NCBI GenBank assembly: GCA_034926675.1
Contig: JAYFQW010000010.1
Span: 24,953-88,952, forward strand
Source: Clostridia bacterium
Lineage (GTDB): Bacteria; Bacillota; DTU025
Length of the DNA: 64,000 nt
Direction of reading: 5' to 3'
Part shown: positions 1 through 7,791 of the stretch, in pieces
How positions within the stretch are numbered: position 1 is the stretch's first letter
Layout of the letters: every line of letters begins with the position of its first letter
Translations under genes and position numbers: made by a program
Notes under the pieces: model-generated
The model's database searches: none
The model's input: the letters and a program-made list of their open reading frames with translations, nothing else
Told to the model about the DNA's origin: nothing

Positions 1-359
1 GCATCCTTATCTTCAAAGAAAACGCTTGTTACGTGGACATTCACTTCAACCACGTCGAGACCAGTCATAACCTCTATCGCCTGCTTAACGTTCTTCTGCA
101 CCTGGGCGCAGATTTCCGGTATCACTGCTCCATACTTGACCACAACAGACAGATCGACTGCGGCTTCCCGCTCGCCCACCTCAACCTTGACGCCGCGGGA
201 AAGGTTCTTCTTGCCCCACAGCTCACTTATTCCGTCGGCGAGCCCGCCGCCCATCCCGGCGATGCCTTCCACTTCAGTCGCCGCTAGGCCCGCGACGACT
301 GCGACAACCTCATTGGTGATCTTAACCGAGCCCAGGCTTGGCCTGTCTTCCAATCCCAT
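1..359 (-). CDS. Asp23/Gls24 family envelope stress protein (partial, C-terminus beyond window edge)
   Basis: The visible part (about 119 codons) begins MGLEDRPSLGSVKITNEVV and continues with the AATEVEGIAGM segment typical of the Asp23/Gls24 (DUF322) family, followed by the V-V-KYG-V-IPEI region and an alternating beta pattern. Family members are small alkaline-shock or envelope-associated proteins of Bacillota. The ATG at 357-359 is preceded by an AGGGGG ribosome site. The gene lies just downstream of spoIIIAH, the place taken by yqhY (followed by nusB) in many Bacillota, so it is more likely the YqhY-type paralogue than an AmaP partner. It has its own likely promoter at 423-455 and so is probably expressed independently of sporulation. 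The last codons lie off the left edge. Confidence 0.85.
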   Translation of the reverse strand, partial: MGLEDRPSLGSVKITNEVVAVVAGLAATEVEGIAGMGGGLADGISELWGKKNLSRGVKVEVGEREAAVDLSVVVKYGAVIPEICAQVQKNVKQAIEVMTGLDVVEVNVHVTSVFFEDKD

Positions 360-422
360 TCCACACACCCCCTGGCAGCCGCCAGACGATCATTGGCAGT
401 CAGTGGCGGGCCGCGTAAGTGT

Positions 423-455
423 ATTATAGCAGATGAATTCACCGTATGACGCGAT
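423..455 (-). promoter_or_regulatory. Putative SigA promoter (extended -10) for the asp23-like gene
   Basis: On the minus strand a perfect TATAAT (423-428) is preceded by TGC, giving an extended -10 element. The -35 region about 17 bases upstream (near GTCATA) is weak. It lies in the 102-base gap between the spoIIIAH stop and the asp23-like start, about 65 bases upstream of that start codon. Confidence 0.55.
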
Positions 456-461
456 TATCCT

Positions 462-1043
462 TCACCTAGCACACTCTACGATAGTGATCTTCCTAAGTTC
501 CACTCCGGTTGCGCGGGATACGGCATCTCCTATCTGCGTTGCGCCTGCCTCTTCAAGTCTTCCCGACTTCACGACCACACACGCGCCTGCATCCGACAGA
601 GACACGACGGCATCGAGATATCCTTTTGCCCGTATCATGCTCTCAGCCTCGAATTCGCGCCTGGCGCGATCTGCGGTTGCGAGCAATGCTTCGGAGGCCC
701 GCTTTCGAACTCCTGCGTCTGCTCCCGGATTTGACGCAAGCATCTCGATCGTCTCAATCTCCCGGGAGCGGGCGCGCTCCCGCTCGAACTTGTAGTCGTC
801 GAAGAAGCCCGGTTCGAGCGGAGTGACGATGGGAGGATCCACAGGCGCAATTGCCTGATGCTCACTGGTCTCCTCCGCCGCAGGCTGGGCTTCAGACGTC
901 GCCGCCGGCGCACCAGCCATCTTGGTTCTGGCCAGGCCCGCCTTCAACACCGCTCCTGCTATCAGCGAGGCTACTGCCAGCGCCACCAGGGTATATGAAC
1001 CCCGTGGACACTTCCGATTGGGGACAATCACTCTCGCCGGCAT
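462..1043 (-). CDS. spoIIIAH: Stage III sporulation protein AH
   Basis: The 193-residue protein is a mother-cell membrane protein that, in the family, binds forespore SpoIIQ through a periplasmic ring-forming domain and so builds the feeding-tube channel across the two spore membranes. One N-terminal membrane segment is visible (YTLVALAVASLIAGAVL), then a Pro/Ala/Glu-rich linker, then a domain starting FFDDYKFERERARSRE, which is characteristic of SpoIIIAH. An upstream in-frame GTG at 1067 has no ribosome site; the ATG at 1041-1043 has AGGAGG nine bases upstream (1053-1058), so it was chosen. It is the last gene of the spoIIIA operon, and its upstream region overlaps the end of spoIIIAG. Confidence 0.9.
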   Translation of the reverse strand: MPARVIVPNRKCPRGSYTLVALAVASLIAGAVLKAGLARTKMAGAPAATSEAQPAAEETSEHQAIAPVDPPIVTPLEPGFFDDYKFERERARSREIETIEMLASNPGADAGVRKRASEALLATADRARREFEAESMIRAKGYLDAVVSLSDAGACVVVKSGRLEEAGATQIGDAVSRATGVELRKITIVECAR

Positions 1044-1063
1044 TGCCGAGAGCCTCCTATCTG

Positions 1064-1717
1064 TCACTTCCTAGTTGTGGCCACGAAAACGCGGTGCGCT
1101 GGCATTGCCAGGAGAGTTTCGGCCGCAAGCGACAGCTCTCGCCTTACACGAGGATCTGAAGCTCCCGGGGCCACTACGAGCACGCCCACTACGGCCGGGG
1201 CATCCTCCCTCACTAGAATGGGTGACTGACCTCGGCCAGAACCGGGGTCAGCCGCCAGGACAATCTCCCTGGTGATTCGCTTCTCAACGGATTTGCTTCC
1301 AGTTCCTGTTTTGTCGGGCTCTTCCGTAGTCCTGTCCTCAGAGATTGTGTTGGCCGCGTACTCTCGGGACGTGCTTCCTCTGAGGGTTATCTCCACACTG
1401 ACAGTCCCGGCCCCGTCAATTCTAGACAGGATTCCTGCGATCCTTCCCTCCAGATCAGCGCGGTACGCATCCAGAACACGCCCATCGGCGCTCATTCCAG
1501 ATCCCGATACGGCCTGGCTAGCGGTTGAGGCCGCCACTGCATCATCAGTGAGTCCGAGTCCAGGGGCGTTCGGCCCAGGCGAACTGGTGCTAGTCGAATC
1601 CGGCCGCGCGACGGCGCCCGCGATGATCAGTATCACCCCGAGAGCCGCCATGGCTATCATGGACTTGAGCCGCGGGATCTTGGATAAGTCAAATCGAGTC
1701 CCCTTGTCCCCGTTCAC
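1064..1717 (-). CDS. spoIIIAG: Stage III sporulation protein AG
   Basis: SpoIIIAG forms a large oligomeric ring with a secretin-like ring-building motif in the mother-cell outer forespore membrane channel. The 217-residue product has a basic N-terminus, one membrane helix (MIAMAALGVILIIAGAV), an Ala/Ser/Pro linker, and the domain beginning RIAGILSRIDGAGTVSVEIT with a variable beta-loop rich in Thr/Glu/Lys (SEDRTTEEPDKTGTGSKS), matching the family. The frame opens at an ATG at 1756 overlapping the end of spoIIIAF, but that start lacks a ribosome site. The GTG at 1715-1717 follows GGGGAGGGG by six bases and is preferred. It lies between spoIIIAF and spoIIIAH. Confidence 0.88.
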   Translation of the reverse strand: MNGDKGTRFDLSKIPRLKSMIAMAALGVILIIAGAVARPDSTSTSSPGPNAPGLGLTDDAVAASTASQAVSGSGMSADGRVLDAYRADLEGRIAGILSRIDGAGTVSVEITLRGSTSREYAANTISEDRTTEEPDKTGTGSKSVEKRITREIVLAADPGSGRGQSPILVREDAPAVVGVLVVAPGASDPRVRRELSLAAETLLAMPAHRVFVATTRK

Positions 1718-1756
1718 GAACGACCCCTCCCCGTAATGCTCATCCTGCAATGCCAT

Positions 1757-2284
1757 TCATCTCGCACTGACAAATCTTGCCGGCACTGACAGCGCAGACG
1801 CCACGACTGCCGCTACGTCCTGCGCACTCTCGGCGGTTCCTCCGCCGCGCATGTCAATCCGGATCCACTCCAGCTCTCCTCCGCGAGATAGTGATGCCGA
1901 CACCTTCCATGACGATGCAGCATCGCCGTATTCCCGCAGGAGCGCCTCTGATGCCTGCACTTCGAACAGACGTGCGGCTAACCTCGGGGCGAGGTCTTCG
2001 GATGGATCGCGAGTTCCGATGGACTGCGACATGACGGCAGCTCGGGACCTTACGTCCTCCCGGCCAGCCAACGCGGTTTCGGAGGTTCGAGACCATTGGT
2101 CGAACGCGAACCCCAGCGTTCCGCCTAATGACACGATGGGGGAGATCACCGCAGCTATCACCGCAATTCCTATGACGATATCGACCAATCGTTTCATGTC
2201 CGACCGGGGAACGAGCATCTCAAGGAAGGTCACAAGCAGCACCAGAGAGGCTATTCCCTTCACCCACCCGGATATCGCATCCAC
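1757..2284 (-). CDS. spoIIIAF: Stage III sporulation protein AF
   Basis: The 175-residue protein starts MDAISGWVKGIASLVLLVT when read from the GTG at 2282-2284, the usual N-terminus of SpoIIIAF, with two membrane helices (about residues 7-25 and 33-53) and then a soluble domain ending VASALSVPARFVSAR. The longer frame open to 2320 adds 12 atypical residues; GGGGGGTGCGAAG directly precedes the chosen GTG. SpoIIIAF is a channel component of the SpoIIIA-SpoIIQ complex whose soluble domain resembles ring-building folds. It ends next to the spoIIIAG frame opening and starts 39 bases after the spoIIIAE stop. Confidence 0.88.
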   Translation of the reverse strand: MDAISGWVKGIASLVLLVTFLEMLVPRSDMKRLVDIVIGIAVIAAVISPIVSLGGTLGFAFDQWSRTSETALAGREDVRSRAAVMSQSIGTRDPSEDLAPRLAARLFEVQASEALLREYGDAASSWKVSASLSRGGELEWIRIDMRGGGTAESAQDVAAVVASALSVPARFVSAR

Positions 2285-2323
2285 CTTCGCACCCCCCAAC
2301 CGGAAGCACCGTCCACGCAACTA

Positions 2324-3538
2324 TCACCGCACTGCCGCGATCACGCCTCCAAGCCCGATCATGAGGGAAATGCAGATGAAGAACATCAGACCGACGGTCG
2401 CAACTGACACACACAGTGAGGTGATCGAGTTTGCCAGCTCAGAAAGGCAATCGGACACTCTGGCGTCGCCAAGGGGCTGCGTAATTGCCGCCCCGGCCCT
2501 GAATAGGAACATTATCGCTGCTATCTTGATCACCGGATGCAGGCACACGACCGCGAGCGCCGCCAGGCCGAAGGCGCCGAGCGCCCCCCTGATCATCATC
2601 GACGACGTAGCCACCAAATCGATGGCATCTCCGAATACCTTGCCCACAACAGGAATCATGCTTCCCGAGAGGAACTTCGCAGCCTTCGCCGCGGCAGCAT
2701 CCGAAACCGACGCCAGTCCTCCCCTGACCCCGGCAGCGGCGACAAACACAGTGGACACAAGGCCAAGCACTGTGAGCGACCAGGATCGGAGAAGCCCGGC
2801 GAGGCGAGATACTTGCTTTCGCCCACTGATATCCCCAACCAGAGTAAGCGTAGCCGCAAGCAGCAGGAGCGGGATCACCGTGCTCTTCACTACGGTCGCA
2901 ACGGCAGACGTGGCCGCGAGCATCATCGGAGACACGACGGCAGCAGAGGCGATCCCGCCTGACGCCGCGAGCAGCGCCGTGAGGGATGGAATCATGGCGT
3001 ACATGAAGGACATCATCTGGTCAACCGCTCCAGTGGCGATGTGCGACGCCAGGGAGAACGCGTTCACCCCGATCGCCACAATCACCATGTAGCAGACTGA
3101 CCAGGCAACGGCGGCGGGTCCCTCGCCTCCAAGACCATCTCCAAGCACCGTAAGCAGCGCGCAGACCACAGCTATCACAATGAGTTCGCCGAGGAGCCTG
3201 AGATTGAGCTTCACTTCGCCGAGAAGGAGCGATGCCGCGTCCCGCGCCAGGCGCCCTGCATCGAACAGGCCGGATCCGTGGTTTGAGATTATCTCCCTGA
3301 TATCGAAGCGGGGCATGTGCTCGGCCATGTCCCTATCGATTTCGGCGACGAACTCCTCAATGGATCGAAGGTCTAGCGATGACAGCTCACGGTCGACGGC
3401 CTCTTGTGCGACATCCATGGGCGCCGCCACGTCGCCGACCGTTCCCCCGGCCGCTCCAACCCCACTGGCCCACACCAGGCTCAGGGCGGCGATCGCGAGG
3501 GCAGAGGCGGCCATAGCTCGCGCGCACCGCGAACTCAC
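2324..3538 (-). CDS. spoIIIAE: Stage III sporulation protein AE
   Basis: A 404-residue polytopic membrane protein with a cleavable-looking signal peptide (ALAIAALSLVWASGVGAAGG), a helical extracytoplasmic stretch (residues about 30-110) and some seven or eight hydrophobic helices. Size and layout match SpoIIIAE, the largest membrane subunit of the SpoIIIA channel, which distantly resembles permease-type components of secretion systems. It begins at GTG 3536-3538 and overlaps the spoIIIAD stop by four bases (GTGA), indicating translational coupling. No anomalies were seen. Confidence 0.9.
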   Translation of the reverse strand: MSSRCARAMAASALAIAALSLVWASGVGAAGGTVGDVAAPMDVAQEAVDRELSSLDLRSIEEFVAEIDRDMAEHMPRFDIREIISNHGSGLFDAGRLARDAASLLLGEVKLNLRLLGELIVIAVVCALLTVLGDGLGGEGPAAVAWSVCYMVIVAIGVNAFSLASHIATGAVDQMMSFMYAMIPSLTALLAASGGIASAAVVSPMMLAATSAVATVVKSTVIPLLLLAATLTLVGDISGRKQVSRLAGLLRSWSLTVLGLVSTVFVAAAGVRGGLASVSDAAAAKAAKFLSGSMIPVVGKVFGDAIDLVATSSMMIRGALGAFGLAALAVVCLHPVIKIAAIMFLFRAGAAITQPLGDARVSDCLSELANSITSLCVSVATVGLMFFICISLMIGLGGVIAAVR

Positions 3539-3924
3539 GACGGAAGCACCCTGAACACCAGCTCGAGAAGGGCGAACATCAGTGGAACGGACATCATCAG
3601 GATCAGCACCTTCCCTGCCAGCTCTACCTTGGAAGCGAGCGCGCCCTCACCTGCGTCTCTGCACACCTGCGCCCCAAATGCGGCGAGGTAGGCCACGCCC
3701 ACCACTCGGAGCACTGTGTCGAGGTAGATCCTGCTCACGCCGGCTGCATCTGCAAGCTGGGTCAGTACAGAGACGAATTGCGCAAGGCGGGACGCTGCCA
3801 TCATGAACACCACTACCCCAACGGCGGCCGAGAGCGCCACAGCAATGTCGGAGCGTGTTTGACGGACTATCGTCAGGAGGACAGTTCCAAGCAAGGCAAG
3901 CCCCACGATCTGCAGAATTTCCAT
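3535..3924 (-). CDS. spoIIIAD: Stage III sporulation protein AD
   Basis: The 129-residue protein MEILQIVGLALLGTVLLTIV has four hydrophobic segments and the family-typical ending around MSVPLMFALLELVFRVLPS. The open frame extends upstream to 4242, but that part is unrelated sequence antisense to nothing recognisable; GAGGGC lies just upstream of the ATG at 3922-3924, and this start gives the normal SpoIIIAD length. It is a small integral membrane subunit of the SpoIIIA channel, placed between spoIIIAC (11 bases upstream) and spoIIIAE (4-base overlap). Confidence 0.92.
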   Translation of the reverse strand: MEILQIVGLALLGTVLLTIVRQTRSDIAVALSAAVGVVVFMMAASRLAQFVSVLTQLADAAGVSRIYLDTVLRVVGVAYLAAFGAQVCRDAGEGALASKVELAGKVLILMMSVPLMFALLELVFRVLPS

Positions 3925-3935
3925 GTTTTGCGCCC

Positions 3936-4133
3936 TCACCAGAGCTTGAAGACAGACCGAACGCTCGAAAGGAGTTCCTCTATGTGCTGGATGAGCATGA
4001 GAAAGACGACCACCAATCCGGCGGAGGCGACCAGGAACGAGTATTCCTCCTTGCCCTGTTGCTTGAGGATGGTGCATAGGACAGACACTAGCACTCCTAC
4101 TCCCGCTATCCTCAAGATCAGATCCAAGCCCAA
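3936..4133 (-). CDS. spoIIIAC: Stage III sporulation protein AC
   Basis: The 65-residue product has the two-helix hairpin of SpoIIIAC: MGLDLILRIAGVGVLVSVLC, then KQQGKEEYSFLVASAGLVVV. The length is the family's usual one. The TTG start at 4131-4133 is preceded by GGAGGAGGG at a seven-base distance. SpoIIIAC and SpoIIIAD are paralogous small membrane proteins of the forespore channel. There are 54 bases between the spoIIIAB stop and this start, holding only the ribosome site. Confidence 0.92.
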   Translation of the reverse strand: MGLDLILRIAGVGVLVSVLCTILKQQGKEEYSFLVASAGLVVVFLMLIQHIEELLSSVRSVFKLW

Positions 4134-4187
4134 TGTGTGGCCCTCCTCCCGGTTGCCGACTGGACTCGGCCCCGCCTTTGGCGTGGC

Positions 4188-4703
4188 TCACAGAACCGCC
4201 AAGACCACCATTCCTCCTATGAGGAAGCCCATGGCCGACCACAGCCGGCAGTTCCTGCGAGCAGCCTCCTCAGCCGCAAGCCGCCGTCTCTCAATGCGCT
4301 GCGACGCGAGGGCAATGTGCCGGCATTGGTCTCGAGCGCTTGAAGCCCCGAGGGCCTGCCCCAGCGCAGCAAGGTCCTCCGCGCCGTCTACCTGTCCATC
4401 TTCCTCGAGGGCGACTCGAAGGCACTCCCCTGCGCTGCCTGTGCCGCCCTCCTCAAGCAGAACGGCCGCGCGGCAAAGGCCACGGCCGGCCGCACCCCCG
4501 GCTGCCGCACCGGCCCTTCGCATCGCGGCCGCAAGCCGGTTCGAGCCGTAGGAGATCTCAGTCTCCAGGGCAGAGAGTGCAGTGATCCACGACGCCAGGT
4601 CCCGCTCCCGGGCTCTGTAGGAATCGGCGACGGCAAGCCCAGCGAAGCCGCACGCTCCAACCGTCACCGCGGCGCCAACTAATCTCAGAATGGCGCAGAT
4701 CAT
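4188..4703 (-). CDS. spoIIIAB: Stage III sporulation protein AB
   Basis: The 171-residue protein has an N-terminal hydrophobic helix (LRLVGAAVTVGACGFAGLAV), a long helical cytoplasmic middle region with RERDLASWITALSALETEI, and a C-terminal hydrophobic helix (SAMGFLIGGMVVLAVL). This is the SpoIIIAB layout, with a central domain resembling the GspF/PilC platform fold. The ATG at 4701-4703 overlaps the spoIIIAA stop (ATGA) and has GGAGG upstream, so the two are translationally coupled. SpoIIIAB is the presumed partner of the SpoIIIAA ATPase. Confidence 0.9.
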   Translation of the reverse strand: MICAILRLVGAAVTVGACGFAGLAVADSYRARERDLASWITALSALETEISYGSNRLAAAMRRAGAAAGGAAGRGLCRAAVLLEEGGTGSAGECLRVALEEDGQVDGAEDLAALGQALGASSARDQCRHIALASQRIERRRLAAEEAARRNCRLWSAMGFLIGGMVVLAVL

Positions 4704-5782
4704 CTGCCGCCTCCAGGGGCCGCATTCCCAAGCCGGAACGGATGTGGGGCCAGATCGGCCCCTGTTGAGAGATCCATCACACGCTCGCAGGTGCCTAAGC
4801 CGAGCGAGCGTCCTAGCACGATCGCTATTCTGAAGATCCCGCTCCCAAGGATCTGTCCGAGCGGGCGCCTCTTGAATGCGTCCTCAAGCCCCCCAGCATG
4901 TGCACTTGCAATCACAGCCACCCCGCATCTGGCGGCCTCGGCTATGGCTTCCACATCCTCATCCCGACCGATCTCGTCGGTGACGATCACCTGTGGAGAC
5001 ATCGATCTGATCAGCATCATGATCCCCTTCGCCTTCGGGCACCCATCGAGCACGTCAGCTCTTGGGCCCACATCGTTCTGGGGGACTCCGTCGATGCACG
5101 CAGCTATCTCCGACCTCTCGTCGGCAACACCCACCGTCCACGCACGGGTCACTTTGCCTTCGCGCGCGGGCATCGCGTCAGAGCCCTGCTCTGCCCGATC
5201 GATACCCCACGATAGGCATCTTGCGATGTCGCGAAGGACGGTGGTTTTGCCGAGCCCAGGCGCGGACAGAACCAGTGCGCTTTCGGGCCCGGACCTATCT
5301 GGGCCGAGAATATACGGCATCAGGCCATCGGCTGCGCCGAGGATCTGTCGGGCCACCCTGTAGTTCATGCTGGATAGGTCCCGTTGGGTCCGAACACGGC
5401 CTTCATCAAGGACCGCACGGCCCACAAGTCCTACTCGGTGCCCGCCGCGGATTGTGACGAAGCCCTCCGCAAGCTCGTGCTCTACCGCGTATATGGAACA
5501 GTCGGTCACCAGCCTGAGAGCGGCCTCCCATTCACCCTCGCTCACAAAAACTGGCTGAACGCCGGGTTGGGCAGAACGGGCATCGGCAAGCAGGCAACCG
5601 TTTGAGCACACGTGGAAATCGCCTTCTGGCGCCGACCCCATCACAGTCCGTCCTCGCCTGAGTCGAATCTCAGTGAGCCGGGCCCGCATAGCGGGAGTGA
5701 TGGCGCGAACCGCCTCGCGGGCGCGAGGTGGGAGCGCCGGGCATATCTGCTCAATCACTGGGTCGCATGGATGGTGATCCAA
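4700..5782 (-). CDS. spoIIIAA: Stage III sporulation protein AA (ATPase)
   Basis: The 360-residue AAA+-type ATPase has Walker A APGLGKTTVLRD (about residues 174-185), a conserved TDEIG Walker B region and the family block GFVTIRGGHRVGLVGRAV. SpoIIIAA is the putative motor of the SpoIIIA-SpoIIQ channel and resembles secretion ATPases. The open frame reaches 5875, but the upstream residues are atypical. The TTG at 5780-5782 is preceded by GGGAGGA at normal distance and gives a normal length. It is the first gene of the operon. In the family the operon is transcribed by SigE; in the 133-base upstream gap I saw only a weak match to a SigE promoter and do not annotate it. Confidence 0.9.
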   Translation of the reverse strand: MDHHPCDPVIEQICPALPPRAREAVRAITPAMRARLTEIRLRRGRTVMGSAPEGDFHVCSNGCLLADARSAQPGVQPVFVSEGEWEAALRLVTDCSIYAVEHELAEGFVTIRGGHRVGLVGRAVLDEGRVRTQRDLSSMNYRVARQILGAADGLMPYILGPDRSGPESALVLSAPGLGKTTVLRDIARCLSWGIDRAEQGSDAMPAREGKVTRAWTVGVADERSEIAACIDGVPQNDVGPRADVLDGCPKAKGIMMLIRSMSPQVIVTDEIGRDEDVEAIAEAARCGVAVIASAHAGGLEDAFKRRPLGQILGSGIFRIAIVLGRSLGLGTCERVMDLSTGADLAPHPFRLGNAAPGGGR

Positions 5783-5915
5783 GGCTGTCCTCCCAAGACA
5801 TGCTATGGAATCATACGCACTGACCGCGGGATTATTCCAGTACGTACGAAAAGCGGCCGCGCTGGCATTCAGCACCGCCGCTTACATAGAGCCTCGAGTT
5901 GCCCCGCCTGTGCAG

Positions 5916-6473
5916 CTACACGCGTTCCAGGTACTGGTGCGTGCGGGTATCGACCCTGATCTTCTCGCCCTCCTGGATGAAGAGAGGAACCTGCACAACT
6001 GCGCCGGTTTCCAACTTCGCGGGTTTCGTGCCTCCTGACGCAGTGTCGCCTCGGAGGCCCGGGTCAGTCTGGACGATCACGAGTTCCACGAAGTTCGGAA
6101 GCTCCACTCCGAAGGGCGCTCCCTGGTAGAACTGAACTCCGATGATCATGTTCTCCTTCAGATACTTAATGGCGTCGCCTAGCAGATCAACCCCAAGGGC
6201 GATCTGCTCGAAGGAGGTCTGATCCATGAAGAAATACTCTCCGCCGGACTCGTACAAGAACTGCATGTCCCTGTAGTCGATCTGCGCTTTCGGGAGTTTC
6301 TCTCCCGCCCTGAACGTGGTCTCGATTATTCCACCGGTGATGACATTTCGGAGTTTGGTCCTCACAAAGGCCGGGCCCTTTCCGGGTTTCACATGCTGGA
6401 AGTCGACTACTGCCCAGACCCCGCCCTCCCATTCGACGGTCTGCCCGGTTCTGAGATCGTTCGTAGAGATCAT
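5916..6473 (-). CDS. efp: Elongation factor P
   Basis: The 185-residue protein has the three-domain EF-P layout: KOW-like N domain ([18 protein letters not shown]), central OB domain ([20 protein letters not shown]) and the C-terminal OB domain with the [20 protein letters not shown] signature. The loop PGKGPAF places the tip lysine at residue 32, the position modified in several lineages. EF-P relieves ribosome stalling at polyproline runs. The ATG follows GGGGGAG. It lies 15 bases downstream of the M24 peptidase gene and upstream of spoIIIA, the usual Bacillota order. Confidence 0.97.
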   Translation of the reverse strand: MISTNDLRTGQTVEWEGGVWAVVDFQHVKPGKGPAFVRTKLRNVITGGIIETTFRAGEKLPKAQIDYRDMQFLYESGGEYFFMDQTSFEQIALGVDLLGDAIKYLKENMIIGVQFYQGAPFGVELPNFVELVIVQTDPGLRGDTASGGTKPAKLETGAVVQVPLFIQEGEKIRVDTRTHQYLERV

Positions 6474-6488
6474 TGGAACTCCCCCTGC

Positions 6489-7547
6489 CTACAGTTGGAT
6501 AAGGTCTTTCGTTGATTCATACAAAACCCTGGCCTCGCCGTCGGTTATGACAACAAGGTCCTCAATCCTGACGCCGCCCCAGCCTGGTATGTACACCCCT
6601 GGTTCAACTGATATTACCATTCCCGGCTTGATGACAGTAGAATCAGTAGGAGAGAACCTAGGACTCTCATGGATCTCAAGGCCTACTGCGTGCCCCAGGC
6701 CGTGCCCGAAGTGATCGCCATGGCCCGCAGCAGCGATTATGCTGCGCGATGCCTGATCCACGGCCTGGCCAGTGAGGCCTGGCCTCGCGGCGGCAAGGCC
6801 AGCCAGCTGAGCGCGGAGGACCAGGTCGTAGATTGCCCTCTGTTCATCAGTGGGCTTGCCCACAACAACCGTGCGGGTCATGTCAGACGTGTAGCGCTTG
6901 AGGAATCCGCCGAAATCGAGGGTAACCATATCCCCCGCCCGTATCGGCTTGTCCGACGCAACGCCGTGAGGCATCGCGCCGCGCGGGCCGGAGGCGACTA
7001 TAATGTCGAAGCTGGGCGTCATATTGTGCTTCACCATGAACGCAGTGAGCTCAGTTGCGACCTCAATCTCCGTGACGCCAGGCTTGATGAAGCCTAGGAT
7101 ATGGCTGAAGGCCTTGTCGGTGAGCCTGCAGGCCTCGGCGATCAGCTCCACCTCAGCCGGACTCTTCAGCATTCGCAGTGACTCCACCGCACCCTTTGTC
7201 GGGACCATCTCCACCCCTTCGAGTGCTTTCCCGATGGCATCGTACTCACTGAAGGTCATCCGCTCTGATTCGAACCCGAGCCTGTGAATGCCCATCTCCC
7301 TGACCACCTGGAGAAGGGTATCGGTCATTGGGCTTCCGTGCATGATCACACGGTAGTCCGGGCACTGTTGCTTCGCCTGTTCCACGTAGCGAAAATCCGT
7401 CACCAGGGCAGCGTCGCTTGAGCTGATTACCAGCATAGCGGAGGTTCCTGAGAATCCGCTCATGTAGTAGCGGTTCTCTCGGCCGCTGATAAGGATTCCG
7501 TCGATGCCGCGCTCTGCGAAGAGAGCTCGGAACCTGCCGAGTTTCAT
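6489..7547 (-). CDS. Xaa-Pro peptidase, M24 family
   Basis: The 352-residue protein has an N-terminal creatinase-type domain and a C-terminal pita-bread catalytic domain. The five metal ligands are visible: Asp211 (LDFGG), Asp222 (SDMTR), His286 (HGLGHAVG), Glu315 (VEPGVY) and Glu329 (RIEDLV), so it should be an active dimetal aminopeptidase or dipeptidase acting on X-Pro bonds. The ATG at 7545-7547 follows GGGAGG by seven bases; the frame opens five codons earlier at a TTG. It is transcribed with efp, a common Bacillota pairing. Whether it acts as an aminopeptidase (YqhT/PepP-like) or prolidase (PepQ-like) cannot be settled from the sequence. Confidence 0.92.
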   Translation of the reverse strand: MKLGRFRALFAERGIDGILISGRENRYYMSGFSGTSAMLVISSSDAALVTDFRYVEQAKQQCPDYRVIMHGSPMTDTLLQVVREMGIHRLGFESERMTFSEYDAIGKALEGVEMVPTKGAVESLRMLKSPAEVELIAEACRLTDKAFSHILGFIKPGVTEIEVATELTAFMVKHNMTPSFDIIVASGPRGAMPHGVASDKPIRAGDMVTLDFGGFLKRYTSDMTRTVVVGKPTDEQRAIYDLVLRAQLAGLAAARPGLTGQAVDQASRSIIAAAGHGDHFGHGLGHAVGLEIHESPRFSPTDSTVIKPGMVISVEPGVYIPGWGGVRIEDLVVITDGEARVLYESTKDLIQL

Positions 7548-7659
7548 ACACATGCCTCCCAAGAAATCACTCTACCACAATGGCGAACCCTGGGCAACGG
7601 CCCAGCGGAAGCGACTAGCTGATGCTCAGCAAGCGCAGCAACCGCAGCTGCACCGGCCG

Positions 7660-7695
7660 CCTGGAACGAAGAAGCGCGAGGCTGCGGCCTCGCGC
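7660..7695 (-). terminator. Intrinsic terminator after pilQ
   Basis: A perfect 9-bp stem (GCGCGAGGC at 7674-7682 with GCCTCGCGC at 7687-7695) encloses a 4-base loop. On the minus strand it is followed by TTCTTCGTTCC, a T-rich tail. It lies about 96 bases beyond the pilQ stop and would end the type IV pilus transcript ahead of the peptidase gene. The rest of the 7548-7791 gap shows nothing else clear. Confidence 0.75.
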
Positions 7696-7791
7696 CTCAT
7701 TATCAAGCTCGACTCCTGTGTGGCGCGCTCGATTCCTCATCGGTGGGGATGCAGCCGACCTTCGGCCGCCTAGGCGTCCGGGAGTGCGCCG

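Noticed and set aside
1851..3092. 413-codon plus-strand open frame opposite spoIIIAF/spoIIIAE
   Set aside because: Low-complexity Ser/Thr/Ala/Pro translation without domains; it is the shadow of two clear spoIIIA genes.
5783..5915. SigE promoter upstream of spoIIIAA (GAATA ... CGTATGAT)
   Set aside because: Too many mismatches in the -10; expected biologically but not supported well enough to annotate.
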